A stretch of 64,000 bases of DNA from Izhakiella australiensis (GCF_002006995.1 NZ_MRUL01000001.1:434001-498000); one strand, 5' to 3'; shown: positions 16,023 through 26,744, counted from the stretch's first letter. Numbers and translations: made by a program. The notes: generated from the letters alone by a model not told the origin.

Positions 16023-18299
16023 ATGAGTGAATTGACGCATGACGGGGGAGAGCGTCTTGCCCTGCATAAGTTTACCGAAAAGGCGTATCTGGATTATTCC
16101 ATGTACGTCATTATGGACAGGGCACTTCCCTACATTGGCGACGGGCTAAAGCCGGTTCAACGGCGTATTGTATATGCCATGTCCGAGCTGGGGCTTAGCG
16201 CCAGCGCAAAATTTAAAAAATCCGCACGTACCGTCGGTGATGTGCTGGGTAAATATCATCCACACGGTGACAGCGCCTGCTATGAAGCCATGGTGCTGAT
16301 GGCCCAGCCCTTTTCCTATCGCTATCCGCTGGTGGATGGCCAGGGGAACTGGGGCGCGCCCGACGATCCCAAATCCTTTGCGGCGATGCGCTATACCGAA
16401 TCGCGACTGTCAAAATATGCCGAAGTGCTGCTGGGGGAATTGGGCCAGGGCACGGTGGATTACATTCCTAACTTTGACGGCACCATGGATGAGCCGAAAA
16501 TGCTGCCGGCGCGGTTGCCCAATATTTTGCTGAACGGCACCACCGGCATTGCGGTGGGAATGGCTACCGATATACCGCCGCACAATCTGCGCGAAGTGGC
16601 TGCCGCCACCATCAAGCTTATCGACAGCCCGAAGACCAGCCTTGATGAGCTGCTGGATATCGTCCACGGTCCTGACTTCCCGACCGATGCGGAAATTATC
16701 ACCCCGCGCGATGAGATCCGTAAGATCTATCAGAATGGCCGTGGCTCAGTGCGCCAGCGCGCGATATGGAAAAAAGAAGATGGCGCGGTGGTGATCACCG
16801 CGCTGCCGCACCAGGTTTCCGGTGCGCGCGTACTGGAGCAGATTGCCAGCCAGATGCGCAATAAAAAGTTGCCGATGGTAGAGGATCTGCGTGACGAATC
16901 CGACCATGAAAACCCGACGCGGCTGGTGTTGGTGCCGCGCTCTAATCGGGTCGACATGGACCCGGTGATGAACCATTTATTCGCCACCACCGATCTGGAA
17001 AAAAGCTATCGCGTTAACCTGAATATGATCGGGCTGGATAATCGTCCATCGGTGAAAAACCTGCTGGAGATTTTAAGCGAATGGCTGGTATTTCGCCGCG
17101 ATACGGTGCGTCGGCGCCTGAATTATCGCCTGGATAAAGTGCTGCGTCGTCTGCACATCCTTGAAGGTTTGCTGGTCGCCTTCCTCAATATTGATGAGGT
17201 GATCCACATCATCCGTACTGAGGATGAACCCAAACCGGAGCTGATGTCGCGCTTTGCTATTTCAGAAACTCAGGCTGAAGCCATCCTTGAGCTAAAACTG
17301 CGCCATCTGGCTAAGCTCGAAGAGATGAAAATCCGCGGCGAGCAGGCGGAGCTGGAAAAAGAGCGTGACAGCATTCAGGCGATTCTGGCATCTGAGCGCA
17401 AAATGAACAGCCTGCTAAAAAAAGAGCTGCAGGCAGATAGCGACAAATATGGCGACGATCGTCGTTCTCCGCTGCAGGAGCGGGCTGAAGCGAAAGCGAT
17501 TAGCGAAACTGATCTGGTGCCTTCCGAGCCGGTGACGATCGTGCTGTCGCAGATGGGCTGGGTGCGGAGCGCTAAAGGTCACGATATCGATCCGCAGGGA
17601 TTAAGCTACAAAGCCGGCGATAGCTTCCGCGCTGCCGCCCGGGGTAAAACCAATCAGCCCGTGGTGTTTATCGACTCCACCGGGCGCAGCTACGCGCTCG
17701 ATCCGCTCACCTTGCCTTCGGCACGCGGTCAGGGTGAACCGCTAACCGGCAAGCTGACGCCGCCGCCCGGCGCCATTGTCGAGCAGGTGTTAATGGAAGC
17801 CGATGAGCAGAAGCTGCTGATGGCCTCCGATGCGGGCTACGGCTTTGTTTGTACCTTCAGCGACCTGATCTCGCGCAATCGCGCCGGCAAAACCTTGCTG
17901 AGCCTGCCGCAGAATGCGAAAGTAATGCCGCCTGCTGCCATCGTCAGCGATGAAATTATGCTGCTGGCAATTACTAAAGCGGGCCGCATGCTCACTTTCC
18001 CGGTAAGCGATCTGCCGCAGCTGGCGAAGGGTAAAGGCAACAAAATCATCTCCATCCCTTCCGCCCAGGTGGCTTCAGGTGAAGACGGTCTTGCCTGGCT
18101 GCTGCTGCTGACGCCGCACAGCGCCATTACCTTGCATGTTGGTAAGCGCAAACTGACGCTGAAAGCGGATGACCTGGCGAAGTTCCGTGCTGAGCGGGGC
18201 CGCCGTGGTACGCTGTTACCGCGTGGTTTACAGCGCATCGATCGGGTTGATGTTGACGATCCGAAACGCACTGTCGAACCGGCCGGGGACGATGCCTGA
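16023..18299 (+). CDS. parC: DNA topoisomerase IV subunit A ParC
   Basis: The 758-residue breakage-reunion subunit of topoisomerase IV, which decatenates daughter chromosomes with ParE. The active-site tyrosine is Tyr124 in MRYTESR. The quinolone-resistance region reads [10 protein letters not shown] at 80-88, so the residues equivalent to E. coli Ser80 and Glu84 (here Ser84 and Glu88) are the susceptible forms. The C-terminal beta-pinwheel includes [10 protein letters not shown]. The N-terminus is four residues longer than in E. coli. plsC and ftsP follow in the same direction, the conserved enterobacterial order. Confidence 0.98.
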   Translation: MSELTHDGGERLALHKFTEKAYLDYSMYVIMDRALPYIGDGLKPVQRRIVYAMSELGLSASAKFKKSARTVGDVLGKYHPHGDSACYEAMVLMAQPFSYRYPLVDGQGNWGAPDDPKSFAAMRYTESRLSKYAEVLLGELGQGTVDYIPNFDGTMDEPKMLPARLPNILLNGTTGIAVGMATDIPPHNLREVAAATIKLIDSPKTSLDELLDIVHGPDFPTDAEIITPRDEIRKIYQNGRGSVRQRAIWKKEDGAVVITALPHQVSGARVLEQIASQMRNKKLPMVEDLRDESDHENPTRLVLVPRSNRVDMDPVMNHLFATTDLEKSYRVNLNMIGLDNRPSVKNLLEILSEWLVFRRDTVRRRLNYRLDKVLRRLHILEGLLVAFLNIDEVIHIIRTEDEPKPELMSRFAISETQAEAILELKLRHLAKLEEMKIRGEQAELEKERDSIQAILASERKMNSLLKKELQADSDKYGDDRRSPLQERAEAKAISETDLVPSEPVTIVLSQMGWVRSAKGHDIDPQGLSYKAGDSFRAAARGKTNQPVVFIDSTGRSYALDPLTLPSARGQGEPLTGKLTPPPGAIVEQVLMEADEQKLLMASDAGYGFVCTFSDLISRNRAGKTLLSLPQNAKVMPPAAIVSDEIMLLAITKAGRMLTFPVSDLPQLAKGKGNKIISIPSAQVASGEDGLAWLLLLTPHSAITLHVGKRKLTLKADDLAKFRAERGRRGTLLPRGLQRIDRVDVDDPKRTVEPAGDDA

Positions 18300-18308
18300 A
18301 AAACCATT

Positions 18309-18340
18309 CAGCCGGGTAGGCGCGATCTGATACCCGGCTG
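18309..18340 (+). terminator. Hairpin after parC
   Basis: The 10-bp perfect stem CAGCCGGGTA/TACCCGGCTG begins 10 bp after the parC stop. The T-rich tail is about 16 bp away, so it may be an attenuator before plsC. Confidence 0.5.
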
Positions 18341-18438
18341 ACTGACAGCGCAGCGTTTTTAGTCTGAAGCCGTTATAATATCAGGCGAGTCTGCCCGAAT
18401 TCTGGCGCCTTCAGGAAGTCATGATCATTGAGGTTGGA

Positions 18439-19176
18439 ATGCTCGCACTTTTTCGTATCATCATCGTGGTTATTTATTCCATTCTGGTTTGTGTATTTGG
18501 CTGCATCTGGTGTTTATTCCGGCCCAGGCATCCAAACCATGTGGCGCGTTTTGGCCACATGTTCGGCCGCCTTTCGCCGCTGTTCGGCGTGAAGGTTGAA
18601 ATGCGTTTACCTCCGGGGGCCGGTAATTTTCCCAATGCTATTTATATCGCTAATCATCAAAATAATTACGATATGATAACCGCTGCGAATATCGTTCAGC
18701 CGAATACCGTTACCGTGGGCAAAAAAAGTCTGCTGTGGATCCCTTTTTTCGGTCTGCTTTACTGGCTGACGGGTAATTTGTTAATTGATCGTAATAATCG
18801 CGCTAAAGCACATGGTACTATCGGGCTGGTAGTCGATCAGTTCAAAAAGAAAACGATTTCCTTTTGGATGTTTCCGGAAGGCACCCGCAGCAGAGGACGA
18901 GGTCTTTTACCTTTTAAAACCGGCGCTTTTCATGCCGCTATTGCTGCTGGAGTTCCAATTATTCCCGTGGTGGTTTCCAATACTCACGGGAAAATAAAAC
19001 TTAATCGGCGTAACAATGGCCTGGTCATTGTTGAGATGATGCCGCTGGTCGATATCTCTGCTTTTGAAAAAGAGTCGGTGCGTAAACTGGCGACCCATTG
19101 CCGTGAGCTGATGTCCGCCAAACTGGACGCGCTGAACGCAGAAGTCGCAGAGCGCGAGGCCAGCGGTAATATTTAA
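18439..19176 (+). CDS. plsC: 1-acyl-sn-glycerol-3-phosphate acyltransferase PlsC
   Basis: A 245-residue inner membrane enzyme, the same length as in E. coli, that acylates lysophosphatidate to phosphatidate in phospholipid synthesis. The catalytic NHxxxxD is at 72-78 and the substrate-binding FPEGTRSRG begins at 145. A hydrophobic N-terminal segment anchors it. The start at 18439 was chosen for homology and a GAGG box; an in-frame ATG at 18421 would add six residues. It lies between parC and ftsP, as in E. coli. Confidence 0.96.
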   Translation: MLALFRIIIVVIYSILVCVFGCIWCLFRPRHPNHVARFGHMFGRLSPLFGVKVEMRLPPGAGNFPNAIYIANHQNNYDMITAANIVQPNTVTVGKKSLLWIPFFGLLYWLTGNLLIDRNNRAKAHGTIGLVVDQFKKKTISFWMFPEGTRSRGRGLLPFKTGAFHAAIAAGVPIIPVVVSNTHGKIKLNRRNNGLVIVEMMPLVDISAFEKESVRKLATHCRELMSAKLDALNAEVAEREASGNI

Positions 19177-19283
19177 CCGGCGGCCAGCCGGTTTTTCGCA
19201 GAAACACATAGCGCACAGCACAGCCTTAACACCATAACAAAATGGAAGCGATGCTTACGGCGTCGCTGCAGCACGGAGTATGT

Positions 19284-20711
19284 ATGTCCCTTAGTCGACG
19301 TCGGTTTATTCAGGCATCTGGCCTGGCGCTTTGTGCGTCGGCGCTGCCTTTTACCTCGCGGGCCAGCGGCGGCGGTAATCCGTTACCCGTTCCGCCACTG
19401 ATTGAATCACGTCGCGGGCAACCGATATTCCTGACGTTGCAACGTAGCCACTGGTCTTTTTCCGGTCGAAACGGTAATAAAGCCATGGTCTGGGGGGTTA
19501 ACGGCCAGTATCTTGGGCCGACGGTGCGTGTCTGGCGCGGTGACGATGTCAAGCTTATCTGGAGCAACCGCCTGCCGGAGCCGGTGGCGATGAGCGTCAG
19601 CGGGCTGCAGGTTCCCGGCGCTCTGATGGGGGGCGCGCCGCGCCAGATGTCTACCGGCGCCGACTGGGCGCCGGTCATTCCAATCGATCAGCCCGCAGCG
19701 ACCTGTTGGTATCATGCAACGACGCCTAACCGTATGGCGCCCCACGTTTATAACGGCCTGGCGGGCATGTGGCTGATTGAAGATGAGATGAGCAAATCTC
19801 TGCCGCTGCCAAACCATTATGGCGTTGACGATTTTCCGCTGATTATTCAGGACAAACGGCTTGATAGCTTCGGTTCGCCGGTATATGACCCGCCGTCCAA
19901 CGGCGGTTTTATTGGCGATACGCTGCTGGTTAATGGCATACAAAACCCCTATGTTGACGTGTCCCGCGGCTGGGTGCGTTTGCGCCTGCTGAATGCTTCC
20001 AACAGCAGACGCTTTGAACTCAGAATGAGCGACAGCCGACCCTTTAACGTTATTACCAGCGATCAGGGCTATCTGCCGGCGCCGGTTAGCGTGCAGCAGC
20101 TGCCGCTGGCGCCGGGTGAACGGCGAGACATTCTGGTTGATATGACTCAGGGAGATGAGGTTTCAATTACCGCCGGTGAAGCGGCGGGTTTGATGGAGCG
20201 CCTGCGCGGCTTTTTTCAGCCCTCGACGACGCTGGCTAATACAGTGGTTCTGACGCTGCGTCCAACCGGATTACTGCCGCTGGTCACCAGTAATTTACCG
20301 ATGCGCTTGCAGACCGATCAGCTGGTGGACGGCGCGGTTAGCCGTACTCGCGAGTTTCGCCTCGGCGACAGCCAGCCGGGGATAAACGGCTCGCTGTGGG
20401 ATATGCGTCGCATTGATGTTCAGGCGCAGCAGGGCAGTTTCGAACGCTGGATTATACATGCGGATATGCCGCAATCCTTCCATATTCAGGGCGTAAAATT
20501 TCTGATTAAAAGCGTTAATGGCGCTTCGACCCTGACCGAGGATCGCGGCTGGAAGGATACCGTGTGGGTGGATGGTGAAGTGGAACTGCTGGTCTCTTTC
20601 GCCGAGTCTTCATCCGAACACTTCCCCTTTACCTATTACAGCCAGACCCTGGAAATGGCGGATCGCGGCACGGCGGGGCAGCTGCTGGTGGTGCCGACTC
20701 CGACGCTCTAA
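19284..20711 (+). CDS. ftsP: Cell division protein FtsP (SufI)
   Basis: A 475-residue periplasmic multicopper-oxidase-fold protein without the copper sites, which protects the divisome under stress. The twin-arginine signal SRRRFIQ at 4-10 with the following hydrophobic stretch marks it as a Tat substrate. The blocks NGLAGMWLIEDE, HYGVDDFPLIIQDKRLD and NASNSRRFELRMSD match E. coli SufI. The start at 19284 has GGAG upstream and places the Tat motif at the N-terminus; earlier in-frame starts would push it inward. It is the last gene of the parC-plsC-ftsP row. Confidence 0.95.
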   Translation: MSLSRRRFIQASGLALCASALPFTSRASGGGNPLPVPPLIESRRGQPIFLTLQRSHWSFSGRNGNKAMVWGVNGQYLGPTVRVWRGDDVKLIWSNRLPEPVAMSVSGLQVPGALMGGAPRQMSTGADWAPVIPIDQPAATCWYHATTPNRMAPHVYNGLAGMWLIEDEMSKSLPLPNHYGVDDFPLIIQDKRLDSFGSPVYDPPSNGGFIGDTLLVNGIQNPYVDVSRGWVRLRLLNASNSRRFELRMSDSRPFNVITSDQGYLPAPVSVQQLPLAPGERRDILVDMTQGDEVSITAGEAAGLMERLRGFFQPSTTLANTVVLTLRPTGLLPLVTSNLPMRLQTDQLVDGAVSRTREFRLGDSQPGINGSLWDMRRIDVQAQQGSFERWIIHADMPQSFHIQGVKFLIKSVNGASTLTEDRGWKDTVWVDGEVELLVSFAESSSEHFPFTYYSQTLEMADRGTAGQLLVVPTPTL

Positions 20712-20751
20712 AATCCGGGGGGATCCCGTCCGATGATTGCGTGACGATGCG

Positions 20752-20773
20752 GCGCCGGCTCCCCTGCCGGCGC
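20752..20773. terminator. Hairpin between convergent ftsP and the PPOX gene
   Basis: The perfect 8-bp stem GCGCCGGC/GCCGGCGC with a 6-nt loop sits in the 85-bp convergent gap. There is no T tract on either side. Confidence 0.4.
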
Positions 20774-20796
20774 TTAGACGAAAACGGCGTCGTGAT

Positions 20797-21414
20797 TCAA
20801 CCGTACAGATCGTTTCGCACCGCATGCTGATACTGCTCATCTACCGCTTTGGCGACGCTGGCATCCTGTCTGGTCATTGCTGCCATAATCTGGCCGGGCG
20901 TCGGCAGACTTTTAGCGTTCAGCTGTGATTCCGCTTGCCATAATTTTGCCCGGTTAAGCGCCTTACCGCAGTGAAAAAGCACTTCATCAATGGTTACCAC
21001 AATTGCGCTTTTGGCTATTTTGTCTCCCTCTGCCAGGCGGCTACAGAGATCGCGATTATCGCTAATATAGCCGTGTCCGTTAATCCTCATGAAAACCTCA
21101 AGTCCCGGAAAAATAAACAGCATGCCGATGCGGTTATCCTGCGTCAGGTTGCGCATTGACTCAATGCGGTTATTCCCCGGCCAGTCGGCGAAGGCAATGG
21201 TTTTGCTGTCCAGCACCTTAACAAAGCCCGGCGGGCCGCCGCGTGGCGATGCATCAAGACCCGCGTCCCGGCCGGTTGCCAGGCAAAAGAAAGTGGCCTT
21301 TGCCAGATATTGCTCATGAAATGACAGCAGCTCTGGCATGACCGCCTGTTGAATGCGCTCTGACGGCGGCGAATAGAGCCGCGCAAGATCGGTTTCGTTC
21401 AGTTTTTCCGGCAT
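20797..21414 (-). CDS. Pyridoxamine 5'-phosphate oxidase-family flavoprotein
   Basis: A 205-residue PNPOx-like split-barrel protein of the FMN-dependent PPOX type (MSMEG_1061-like). Family marks are FFCLATGRDAGLDASPRGG, followed by the IAFADWPGNNRIESMRNL segment that binds flavin phosphate. It is probably a cytosolic flavin or F420-type reductase or a scavenging enzyme of unknown substrate. It is not PdxH, which is longer in the C-terminus and has different motifs. The start at 21414 is preceded by GGAGGA. It is divergent from an AraC-type gene with 100 bp between starts, which suggests regulation by that neighbour. Confidence 0.8.
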   Translation of the reverse strand: MPEKLNETDLARLYSPPSERIQQAVMPELLSFHEQYLAKATFFCLATGRDAGLDASPRGGPPGFVKVLDSKTIAFADWPGNNRIESMRNLTQDNRIGMLFIFPGLEVFMRINGHGYISDNRDLCSRLAEGDKIAKSAIVVTIDEVLFHCGKALNRAKLWQAESQLNAKSLPTPGQIMAAMTRQDASVAKAVDEQYQHAVRNDLYG

Positions 21415-21514
21415 TATATTCCTCCGACGGCGCGGCAGTATCGACTGCGTCACTATATGCCCTCTCACCTGGCCGTGCTAAGTTAAATACGCCAATCAAT
21501 TGCGAGTTGCCGCC

Positions 21515-22297
21515 ATGCATGAAGATAAATTTGCCATTGCCATGGGCGATAGCAGTGAACCCATCATTGTTTCTATCTACGATACCCGCGCTGAATACCG
21601 CGAATTAGGGCGCCATAGTCACCCTCGCGGACAGCTTTGCGGGCTACGCTCCGGGCTACTGACCATTGGTACCGATGACGGTTCCTGGGTGGTGCCCGCC
21701 GACGTTGCGGTGTGGATCCCGCCGCACCACGGCCATTATGGCTGGACCCACGGCGCGGTCGATGGCTGGAGCTGTTATGTCAGCGAGGCCGCCTGCGCTG
21801 AGCTGCCGCAAAAACCCTGTGCAATCAATGCATCGGGCCTGCTGCGTGAAGCGATCATCTACGCGTCAGCCTGGCAGGGGACAGCGCTGGATCCGCAACA
21901 GCAGCGTATTGCCAGGGTAATCCTGGACCAGCTGCACGCGGCGCCGGTTGAACCCTTTAGTCTGCCGATGCCGCGCGACCCACGGCTGGCGATCATCGCG
22001 CGCGCTCTGCTGGACGATCCAGGGGATCGGCGGAGTATCGATCAGTGGGCTGGCAAGGTGGGGATATCGGAAAGAACGCTGAGCCGGCGTTTTGTTGCCG
22101 AAACGGGTCTGACCTGGAGCGACTGGCGACAGCGGGCGCGTTTAATTCGGGCGCTTGAACGGCTGGCGGACGGCGTGGCTGTTACCACCGTGGCACTCGA
22201 TTTAGGCTATAACAGCGTCAGCGCTTTTATCACGCTGTTTAAGCGGGTGTTTGGCGTAACGCCGACGAAATATTTTAACCAGGAAAATGCGGGCTAA
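21515..22297 (+). CDS. AraC family regulator with N-terminal cupin
   Basis: A 260-residue regulator. An N-terminal cupin-like sensor domain occupies about residues 1-110, including SHPRGQLCGLRSG and WIPPHHGHYG. A C-terminal pair of AraC helix-turn-helices follows from about 165 onward, with GISERTLSRRFVAETG as the first recognition region and the conserved ALDLGYNSVSAFITLFKRVFGVTP as the second. It resembles YidA/NimR-type regulators that act on divergent neighbours, so the PPOX flavoprotein gene is the obvious target. The ATG at 21515 was preferred over an upstream TTG at 21500. The inducer is unknown. Confidence 0.85.
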   Translation: MHEDKFAIAMGDSSEPIIVSIYDTRAEYRELGRHSHPRGQLCGLRSGLLTIGTDDGSWVVPADVAVWIPPHHGHYGWTHGAVDGWSCYVSEAACAELPQKPCAINASGLLREAIIYASAWQGTALDPQQQRIARVILDQLHAAPVEPFSLPMPRDPRLAIIARALLDDPGDRRSIDQWAGKVGISERTLSRRFVAETGLTWSDWRQRARLIRALERLADGVAVTTVALDLGYNSVSAFITLFKRVFGVTPTKYFNQENAG

Positions 22298-22375
22298 GCA
22301 GGCAGAAATCTGTCACGGCGGCGCGATGCGGGCAGCGTATTCAGACGCCAGCAGCGCAAACCGGCGAGGGAAGAT

Positions 22376-22406
22376 CAAAAAAAGGATCGCCGTACTGCGG
22401 CGATCC
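22376..22406 (-). terminator. dkgA terminator
   Basis: The 9-bp stem GGATCGCCG/CGGCGATCC (22384-22392 with 22398-22406) is followed on the minus strand by seven T. It lies 11 bp past the dkgA stop and is a textbook intrinsic terminator. Confidence 0.9.
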
Positions 22407-22417
22407 CTGGTGTATTT

Positions 22418-23242
22418 TCAGTCTAATTCGTCCGGGTTGGGCCCCAGGCGGTTGCCGCTGTCGAGGGCGGCAATATCGCTGATTTCCGGTTTTTCCAGGC
22501 GGAAATCGAACACGGCGAAGTTCTCTTCAATACGCGCCGGGGTGACGGATTTAGGTATCACCACCAGGCCGCTGTCGAGGTGCCAGCGGATAACGATTTG
22601 CGCGGGCGTTTTATCATATTTTTTCGCCAGATCTTTAATCACCTGCTGATCGAACACGCCCTTGCCGCCTTGCGCCAGCGGGCTCCAGGATTCGGTCTGG
22701 ATTTGGTGCATCGCATTCCATGCATGCAGGGTGCGCTGCTGTAACATCGGATGCAGCTCAATCTGGTTTACCACGGGCGTCACGCCGGTTTCATCAATCA
22801 GGCGTTTGAGGTGGGTTTCATGGAAGTTGCAAACGCCAATGCTTTTCGTCAGACCCTGCTTTTGTAAGTCGATTATCTGTTTCCATGCCTCGACGTAATT
22901 GTCTTTACCGGGGCAGGGCCAGTGCATCAGATAAAGATCAACCTGTTCAAGCTGAAGCTTTTTCAGGCTGGTTTCCATCGCGGCGCGGGCGTTCAGCTGG
23001 TCGTCATTCCACAGTTTGGTGGTAACGAAAATTTCTTCGCGCGGCAAGTCGGTTTGCTGTAGCGCCTGGCCAATACCTTCCTCGTTCTTATAGATAGCGG
23101 CGGTATCAATTGAACGGTAGCCCACTTCCAGCGCTTTGAGCGCCGCATTTTTGGCCTCCTCAATGCTGGCCTGCCAGACGCCCAGTCCAAGCTGCGGCAT
23201 CATGGTGCCATCACGCAGTTTGATAATCGGTTGTTCTGCCAT
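22418..23242 (-). CDS. dkgA: 2,5-diketo-D-gluconate reductase A / methylglyoxal reductase DkgA
   Basis: A 274-residue aldo/keto reductase with NADPH preference that reduces methylglyoxal, 2,5-diketogluconate and beta-keto esters. The catalytic tetrad is visible as Asp46, Tyr51, Lys76 and His107. The C-terminal cofactor block IPKSVTPARIEENF is conserved. The start at 23242 has AAGGAG upstream; the in-frame GTG two codons earlier overlaps the spacer. It is divergent from yqhC. E. coli has yqhD between these two genes, but here yqhD is missing, so YqhC would control dkgA directly. A 2,5-diketogluconate role would fit an organism that oxidises glucose in the periplasm. Confidence 0.93.
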   Translation of the reverse strand: MAEQPIIKLRDGTMMPQLGLGVWQASIEEAKNAALKALEVGYRSIDTAAIYKNEEGIGQALQQTDLPREEIFVTTKLWNDDQLNARAAMETSLKKLQLEQVDLYLMHWPCPGKDNYVEAWKQIIDLQKQGLTKSIGVCNFHETHLKRLIDETGVTPVVNQIELHPMLQQRTLHAWNAMHQIQTESWSPLAQGGKGVFDQQVIKDLAKKYDKTPAQIVIRWHLDSGLVVIPKSVTPARIEENFAVFDFRLEKPEISDIAALDSGNRLGPNPDELD

Positions 23243-23464
23243 TTTCACTCCTTTATCTGTGGTCAGGTCGACGCTGTGCGTCGGGTAATACCTGCATTAA
23301 GTCTAGCCGGGAAATAGACTGCCGTTGGAAGAACTTTAGTTTGCTTCGCTGTTCAGCATCCCTCAACGGCTGATTCTGCTGTAATCTTGCCCAATCCTGC
23401 TTAAGGCTGGAGAATTGGCCTGCTTCAGGGCATGATATGTTCATAACGGCACAAAGGAATAACC

Positions 23465-24358
23465 ATGAACAGAGAAGCAATTTGCGATCGGCTGGCGCAG
23501 CAGGTCATCACGCTGATGACAACGTGTAAACACTCGCAGGCTTCCGTGCCGGACGTGACGCTTATTTTCGCCGATCGCCCCTGCGCACGCACGCCGGTGA
23601 TGTACCAGCAGGGGATTGTCATCCTGTTTAGCGGACGTAAAACGGGCTATCTTGGCGATACAGTATTTCATTATGATCCAACGCGTTATCTGATGCTGAC
23701 GGTACCGCTGCCGTTTGAGTGCGAAACGTTCGCTACCTCTGAGGAGCCGCTGGCGGGCATCGTTCTGCGGGTTAATAGCCTGAAACTGCAGGACTTGCTG
23801 ATGGACATCGGCGATGACAGCAGCTTTCAGCCGCAGCCGACCTCGAGCGGCATTCATTCCGCCGATCTGACTGAGGAGATGCTGTGCGCGGCGGAGCGCC
23901 TGCTGGATGTGATGTGCGATCCCCGTGATGCAAGGGTGCTGGGGCCGCAGCTGGTGCGGGAAATCCTTTACTATGTGCTGCTTGGTCCCTGCGGCGGCGC
24001 GTTGCTGGCGATGGTCAGCCGTCAGACCCAGTTCAGTCAGATTGCGCGCGCGCTGCGCCGTATTGAAAGCCACTATGCCGATAGCCTCAGTATCGAGCTT
24101 CTGGCTTCAGAGGTTAATATGAGCGTTTCGGCGTTTCATCATAACTTTAAAGCCGTCACCAGCACTTCGCCGTTGCAGTATCTGAAAAGCTATCGCCTGC
24201 ATCAGGCGCGGACGTTAATGCTGCATGAAGGGCTGAAAGCCAGCGCGGCGGCAATGCGGGTGGGTTATGAAAGTGCCTCGCAGTTTTCCCGCGAGTTCAA
24301 GCGCTATTTTGGCGTGACGCCCGGCGAAGAGATGCTGCGAGTGCGGCAGGCTGTATAA
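23465..24358 (+). CDS. yqhC: AraC family aldehyde-responsive regulator YqhC
   Basis: A 297-residue AraC-type activator. The N-terminal AraC_N domain contains [17 protein letters not shown] and [17 protein letters not shown]. The C-terminal helix-turn-helix pair holds [20 protein letters not shown] and [20 protein letters not shown]. All are close to E. coli YqhC, which senses furfural, glyoxal and related aldehydes and activates yqhD-dkgA. Divergent dkgA is 222 bp away and remains the only visible target. Confidence 0.93.
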   Translation: MNREAICDRLAQQVITLMTTCKHSQASVPDVTLIFADRPCARTPVMYQQGIVILFSGRKTGYLGDTVFHYDPTRYLMLTVPLPFECETFATSEEPLAGIVLRVNSLKLQDLLMDIGDDSSFQPQPTSSGIHSADLTEEMLCAAERLLDVMCDPRDARVLGPQLVREILYYVLLGPCGGALLAMVSRQTQFSQIARALRRIESHYADSLSIELLASEVNMSVSAFHHNFKAVTSTSPLQYLKSYRLHQARTLMLHEGLKASAAAMRVGYESASQFSREFKRYFGVTPGEEMLRVRQAV

Positions 24359-24424
24359 AGATTGGCGGATAGATAACATTTCAGCAAGCTGGCGCTCGCT
24401 CTGGCTTTTGCGCTCCTGAAGTCA

Positions 24425-24448
24425 GCGGGAAGCAGAGCAGCTTCCCGC
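24425..24448 (-). terminator. Hairpin after yghB
   Basis: The perfect 8-bp stem GCGGGAAG/CTTCCCGC lies 7 bp past the yghB stop. The T-rich tail on the minus strand is weak. Confidence 0.5.
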
Positions 24449-24454
24449 AAGTGT

Positions 24455-25117
24455 TCAGGGTTCAGCGCGTTTTTTTCGTTTAATTATCATGGCAATGCTG
24501 CCGAATAAGCCCACGCACAGCAGCACAATCGGGATTACCATCAGGATCGCCATCACCTGATCTTCGTGGCGTTTGATAAACGGAACCTGGCTGATGGCAT
24601 AGCCCAGCGCAATAACAATTCCAACCCAAAGCACCCCGCTCAGCCAGTTAAATAGCTGGAAGCGGCCATTTTTAAGGCCGGAAATGCCGGCAAGGGTGGG
24701 CAGTAGCGTGCGGACAAAAGCCAAAAAGCGGCCGACCAGCAGCGCCATCAGGCCATGCCGGTGAAACAGGCTCCATGCGCGTTGGTGATACTGCGCCGGC
24801 AGGTGCAGCAGCCAGCTTTTCACCAGGCGGGTATTGCCCAGCCATCGCCCTTGCAGGTAGCCAAGCCAGCAGCCGAGGCTGGCGGCGGTCGTCAGGATGA
24901 CCATCGTCGGCACAAATTCCATCACGCCTTTGGATATCATTGCGCCAGCCAGCAAAAGCAGGCTGTCGCCGGGTAAAAAAGCAGCGGGCAGCAACCCATT
25001 TTCCAGGAATAGCACGACAAACATGATGCCATAAACTACCCATAGCACTTCTGGATTGCTGAGCGCGGCAAAGTCCTGATGCCACATTGCCCGCACAATC
25101 TCATGCATTACACTCAT
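24455..25117 (-). CDS. yghB: DedA family inner membrane protein YghB
   Basis: A 220-residue polytopic membrane protein of the DedA/SNARE-associated family. Hallmarks are [22 protein letters not shown] in the N-terminal half and [18 protein letters not shown], whose arginines are essential in E. coli YghB/YqjA. Family members act in membrane lipid balance, proton-motive-force maintenance and resistance to stress, probably as undecaprenyl-phosphate or lipid flippases. The length and the position beside metC match E. coli. Confidence 0.94.
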   Translation of the reverse strand: MSVMHEIVRAMWHQDFAALSNPEVLWVVYGIMFVVLFLENGLLPAAFLPGDSLLLLAGAMISKGVMEFVPTMVILTTAASLGCWLGYLQGRWLGNTRLVKSWLLHLPAQYHQRAWSLFHRHGLMALLVGRFLAFVRTLLPTLAGISGLKNGRFQLFNWLSGVLWVGIVIALGYAISQVPFIKRHEDQVMAILMVIPIVLLCVGLFGSIAMIIKRKKRAEP

Positions 25118-25305
25118 TTTTTATCCTGATTAACTGCATTAAACCCTGATACGCTCCGGGCTACGGCTCAAGCCAGCAGGGCAGATAATACCATTTTTAC
25201 AACAACTCTGCTGACGCCAGGCGCACTCCTTTAGCCTGCTATCGGTGCGTTGAGCTGCCGTTTAGTTTTTATTTCCCCAGTCTATATCCGGTTATATCGG
25301 CAATG

Positions 25306-26505
25306 TTATGGCGATATTGCACTAATTCTTTCCAGCCCGGCGGCAAGATCGGCAATCAGATCGTCGACGTGCTCCAGCCCAATATGTATTCGCACCAGCG
25401 TCCCGCTGAAATCAACGCCGCCGGCCGGGCGGATCGCCGCGATTTCTTCAGGCTGGTTGGCCAGGATCAGCGATTCATATCCGCCCCATGAATAGGCCAT
25501 GCGGAAGTGGGTAAAATTATCAAGGAAGTGCGCCAGCTGTTGATCCGTCAGCCGCTGTTTCAGTATGAAGGAGAACAGGCCGCTGCTGCCGCTAAAATCC
25601 CGCTGCCAGAAGGTATGCCCTTTACACTGCGCCAGCGCCGGATGATTGACCCGCGCCACCTGCTCATGCCCGGCCAGCCAGTTTGCCACGGCAAGGCCGC
25701 TTTCATCATGCTGACGCAGGCGAACCGCCAGCGTGCGCAGGCCGCGACTGGCCATGTAAGCGGTGTCGGCATCGACCATCTGCCCCATCAGGTAAGCATT
25801 TTCGCGCAGCTGCGGCCAGCAGCGGGCGTTTGCCACGGCGGTGCCAATCATGGCGTCGGAATGACCGATCAGGTACTTGGTTCCCGCCTGGATGGAGATA
25901 TCGACGCCCATCTCCAGCGGGCGGAAAAGCACGCCGGCCGCCCAGGTATTATCCAGCATGATGACCGCCTCAGGCGCTTTGCGGCGCACGGCGGCGACAA
26001 TAGCGGGTACATCCTGAACTTCCATGGTGATTGAAGCGGGTGATTCCAAAAATACTACGCGCGTATTGGGGCGGATAAGATCGGCAATTTGTTCGCCGAT
26101 GCAGTGATCGAACCAGCTGGTTTCCACGCCGAGTTTGGTCAGGACTTTCGTGCATAAATCCTGGGTTGGCTCATAAACCGCGCCGCTCACCAGAATATGA
26201 TCGCCGTTGCTGACAAATGCCAGAATCGCGTTGGCGACAGCCGCCGCGCCGCAGGGAAACAGGTAGCAGCCCGCGCCGCCTTCCAGTTCGGCCATCGCAT
26301 CTTGCAGCGCGAAGTGGGTTAGCGTACCGCGACGCCCGTAAAACAGTTCGCGATCGGCGCGTCCGGCAGTTGCGCGCTTTTTATCGGCAACGTTGTCAAA
26401 AACCAGTGAGGAAGCGCGTTGAATTACGCTGTTTACCGCGCCTTGCGTGTAGCGGCGATCGCGCCCGGCGGAGATAAGCGCGGTTTCGATTTTTTTGCTC
26501 GACAT
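25306..26505 (-). CDS. metC: Cystathionine beta-lyase MetC
   Basis: A 399-residue PLP enzyme of the Cys/Met metabolism family that cleaves cystathionine to homocysteine, pyruvate and ammonia in methionine synthesis. The PLP lysine is Lys210 in [11 protein letters not shown], the same number as in E. coli Met[13 protein letters not shown] and [11 protein letters not shown] are also conserved. The ATG at 26505 was chosen by homology; the longer frame to 26679 would overlap the exbB promoter. The Shine-Dalgarno is poor. It is divergent from exbB, as in E. coli. Confidence 0.94.
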   Translation of the reverse strand: MSSKKIETALISAGRDRRYTQGAVNSVIQRASSLVFDNVADKKRATAGRADRELFYGRRGTLTHFALQDAMAELEGGAGCYLFPCGAAAVANAILAFVSNGDHILVSGAVYEPTQDLCTKVLTKLGVETSWFDHCIGEQIADLIRPNTRVVFLESPASITMEVQDVPAIVAAVRRKAPEAVIMLDNTWAAGVLFRPLEMGVDISIQAGTKYLIGHSDAMIGTAVANARCWPQLRENAYLMGQMVDADTAYMASRGLRTLAVRLRQHDESGLAVANWLAGHEQVARVNHPALAQCKGHTFWQRDFSGSSGLFSFILKQRLTDQQLAHFLDNFTHFRMAYSWGGYESLILANQPEEIAAIRPAGGVDFSGTLVRIHIGLEHVDDLIADLAAGLERISAISP

Positions 26506-26658
26506 GCTGAACAGGCTCTGTTGGTTATGGTTATTGGCTGAGGTTAACATGCCAGCCGGCGGCGGCATATTCATCAGCGGTGAAAGTCGCGAACTTTCCC
26601 TAAAAAAGTCCCGTGGCAAAGGGGATACATTTGAGGGAAAAGTGCTCAAAATGTAAAT

Positions 26659-26677
26659 AGTAATGAGAACCACTATC
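26659..26677. promoter_or_regulatory. Fur box upstream of exbB
   Basis: By my count 14 of 19 bases match the GATAATGATAATCATTATC consensus. A TATGAT-like -10 element lies at 26696-26701, so Fur bound here would cover the -35 region of exbBD. Iron repression is expected from the E. coli orthologue. Confidence 0.75.
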
Positions 26678-26744
26678 AATTCAGTCTGATTTTGGTATGA
26701 TCCGCGCTGGAAATTTTAAAGCAGGACAACGTTGGAGACACAGC

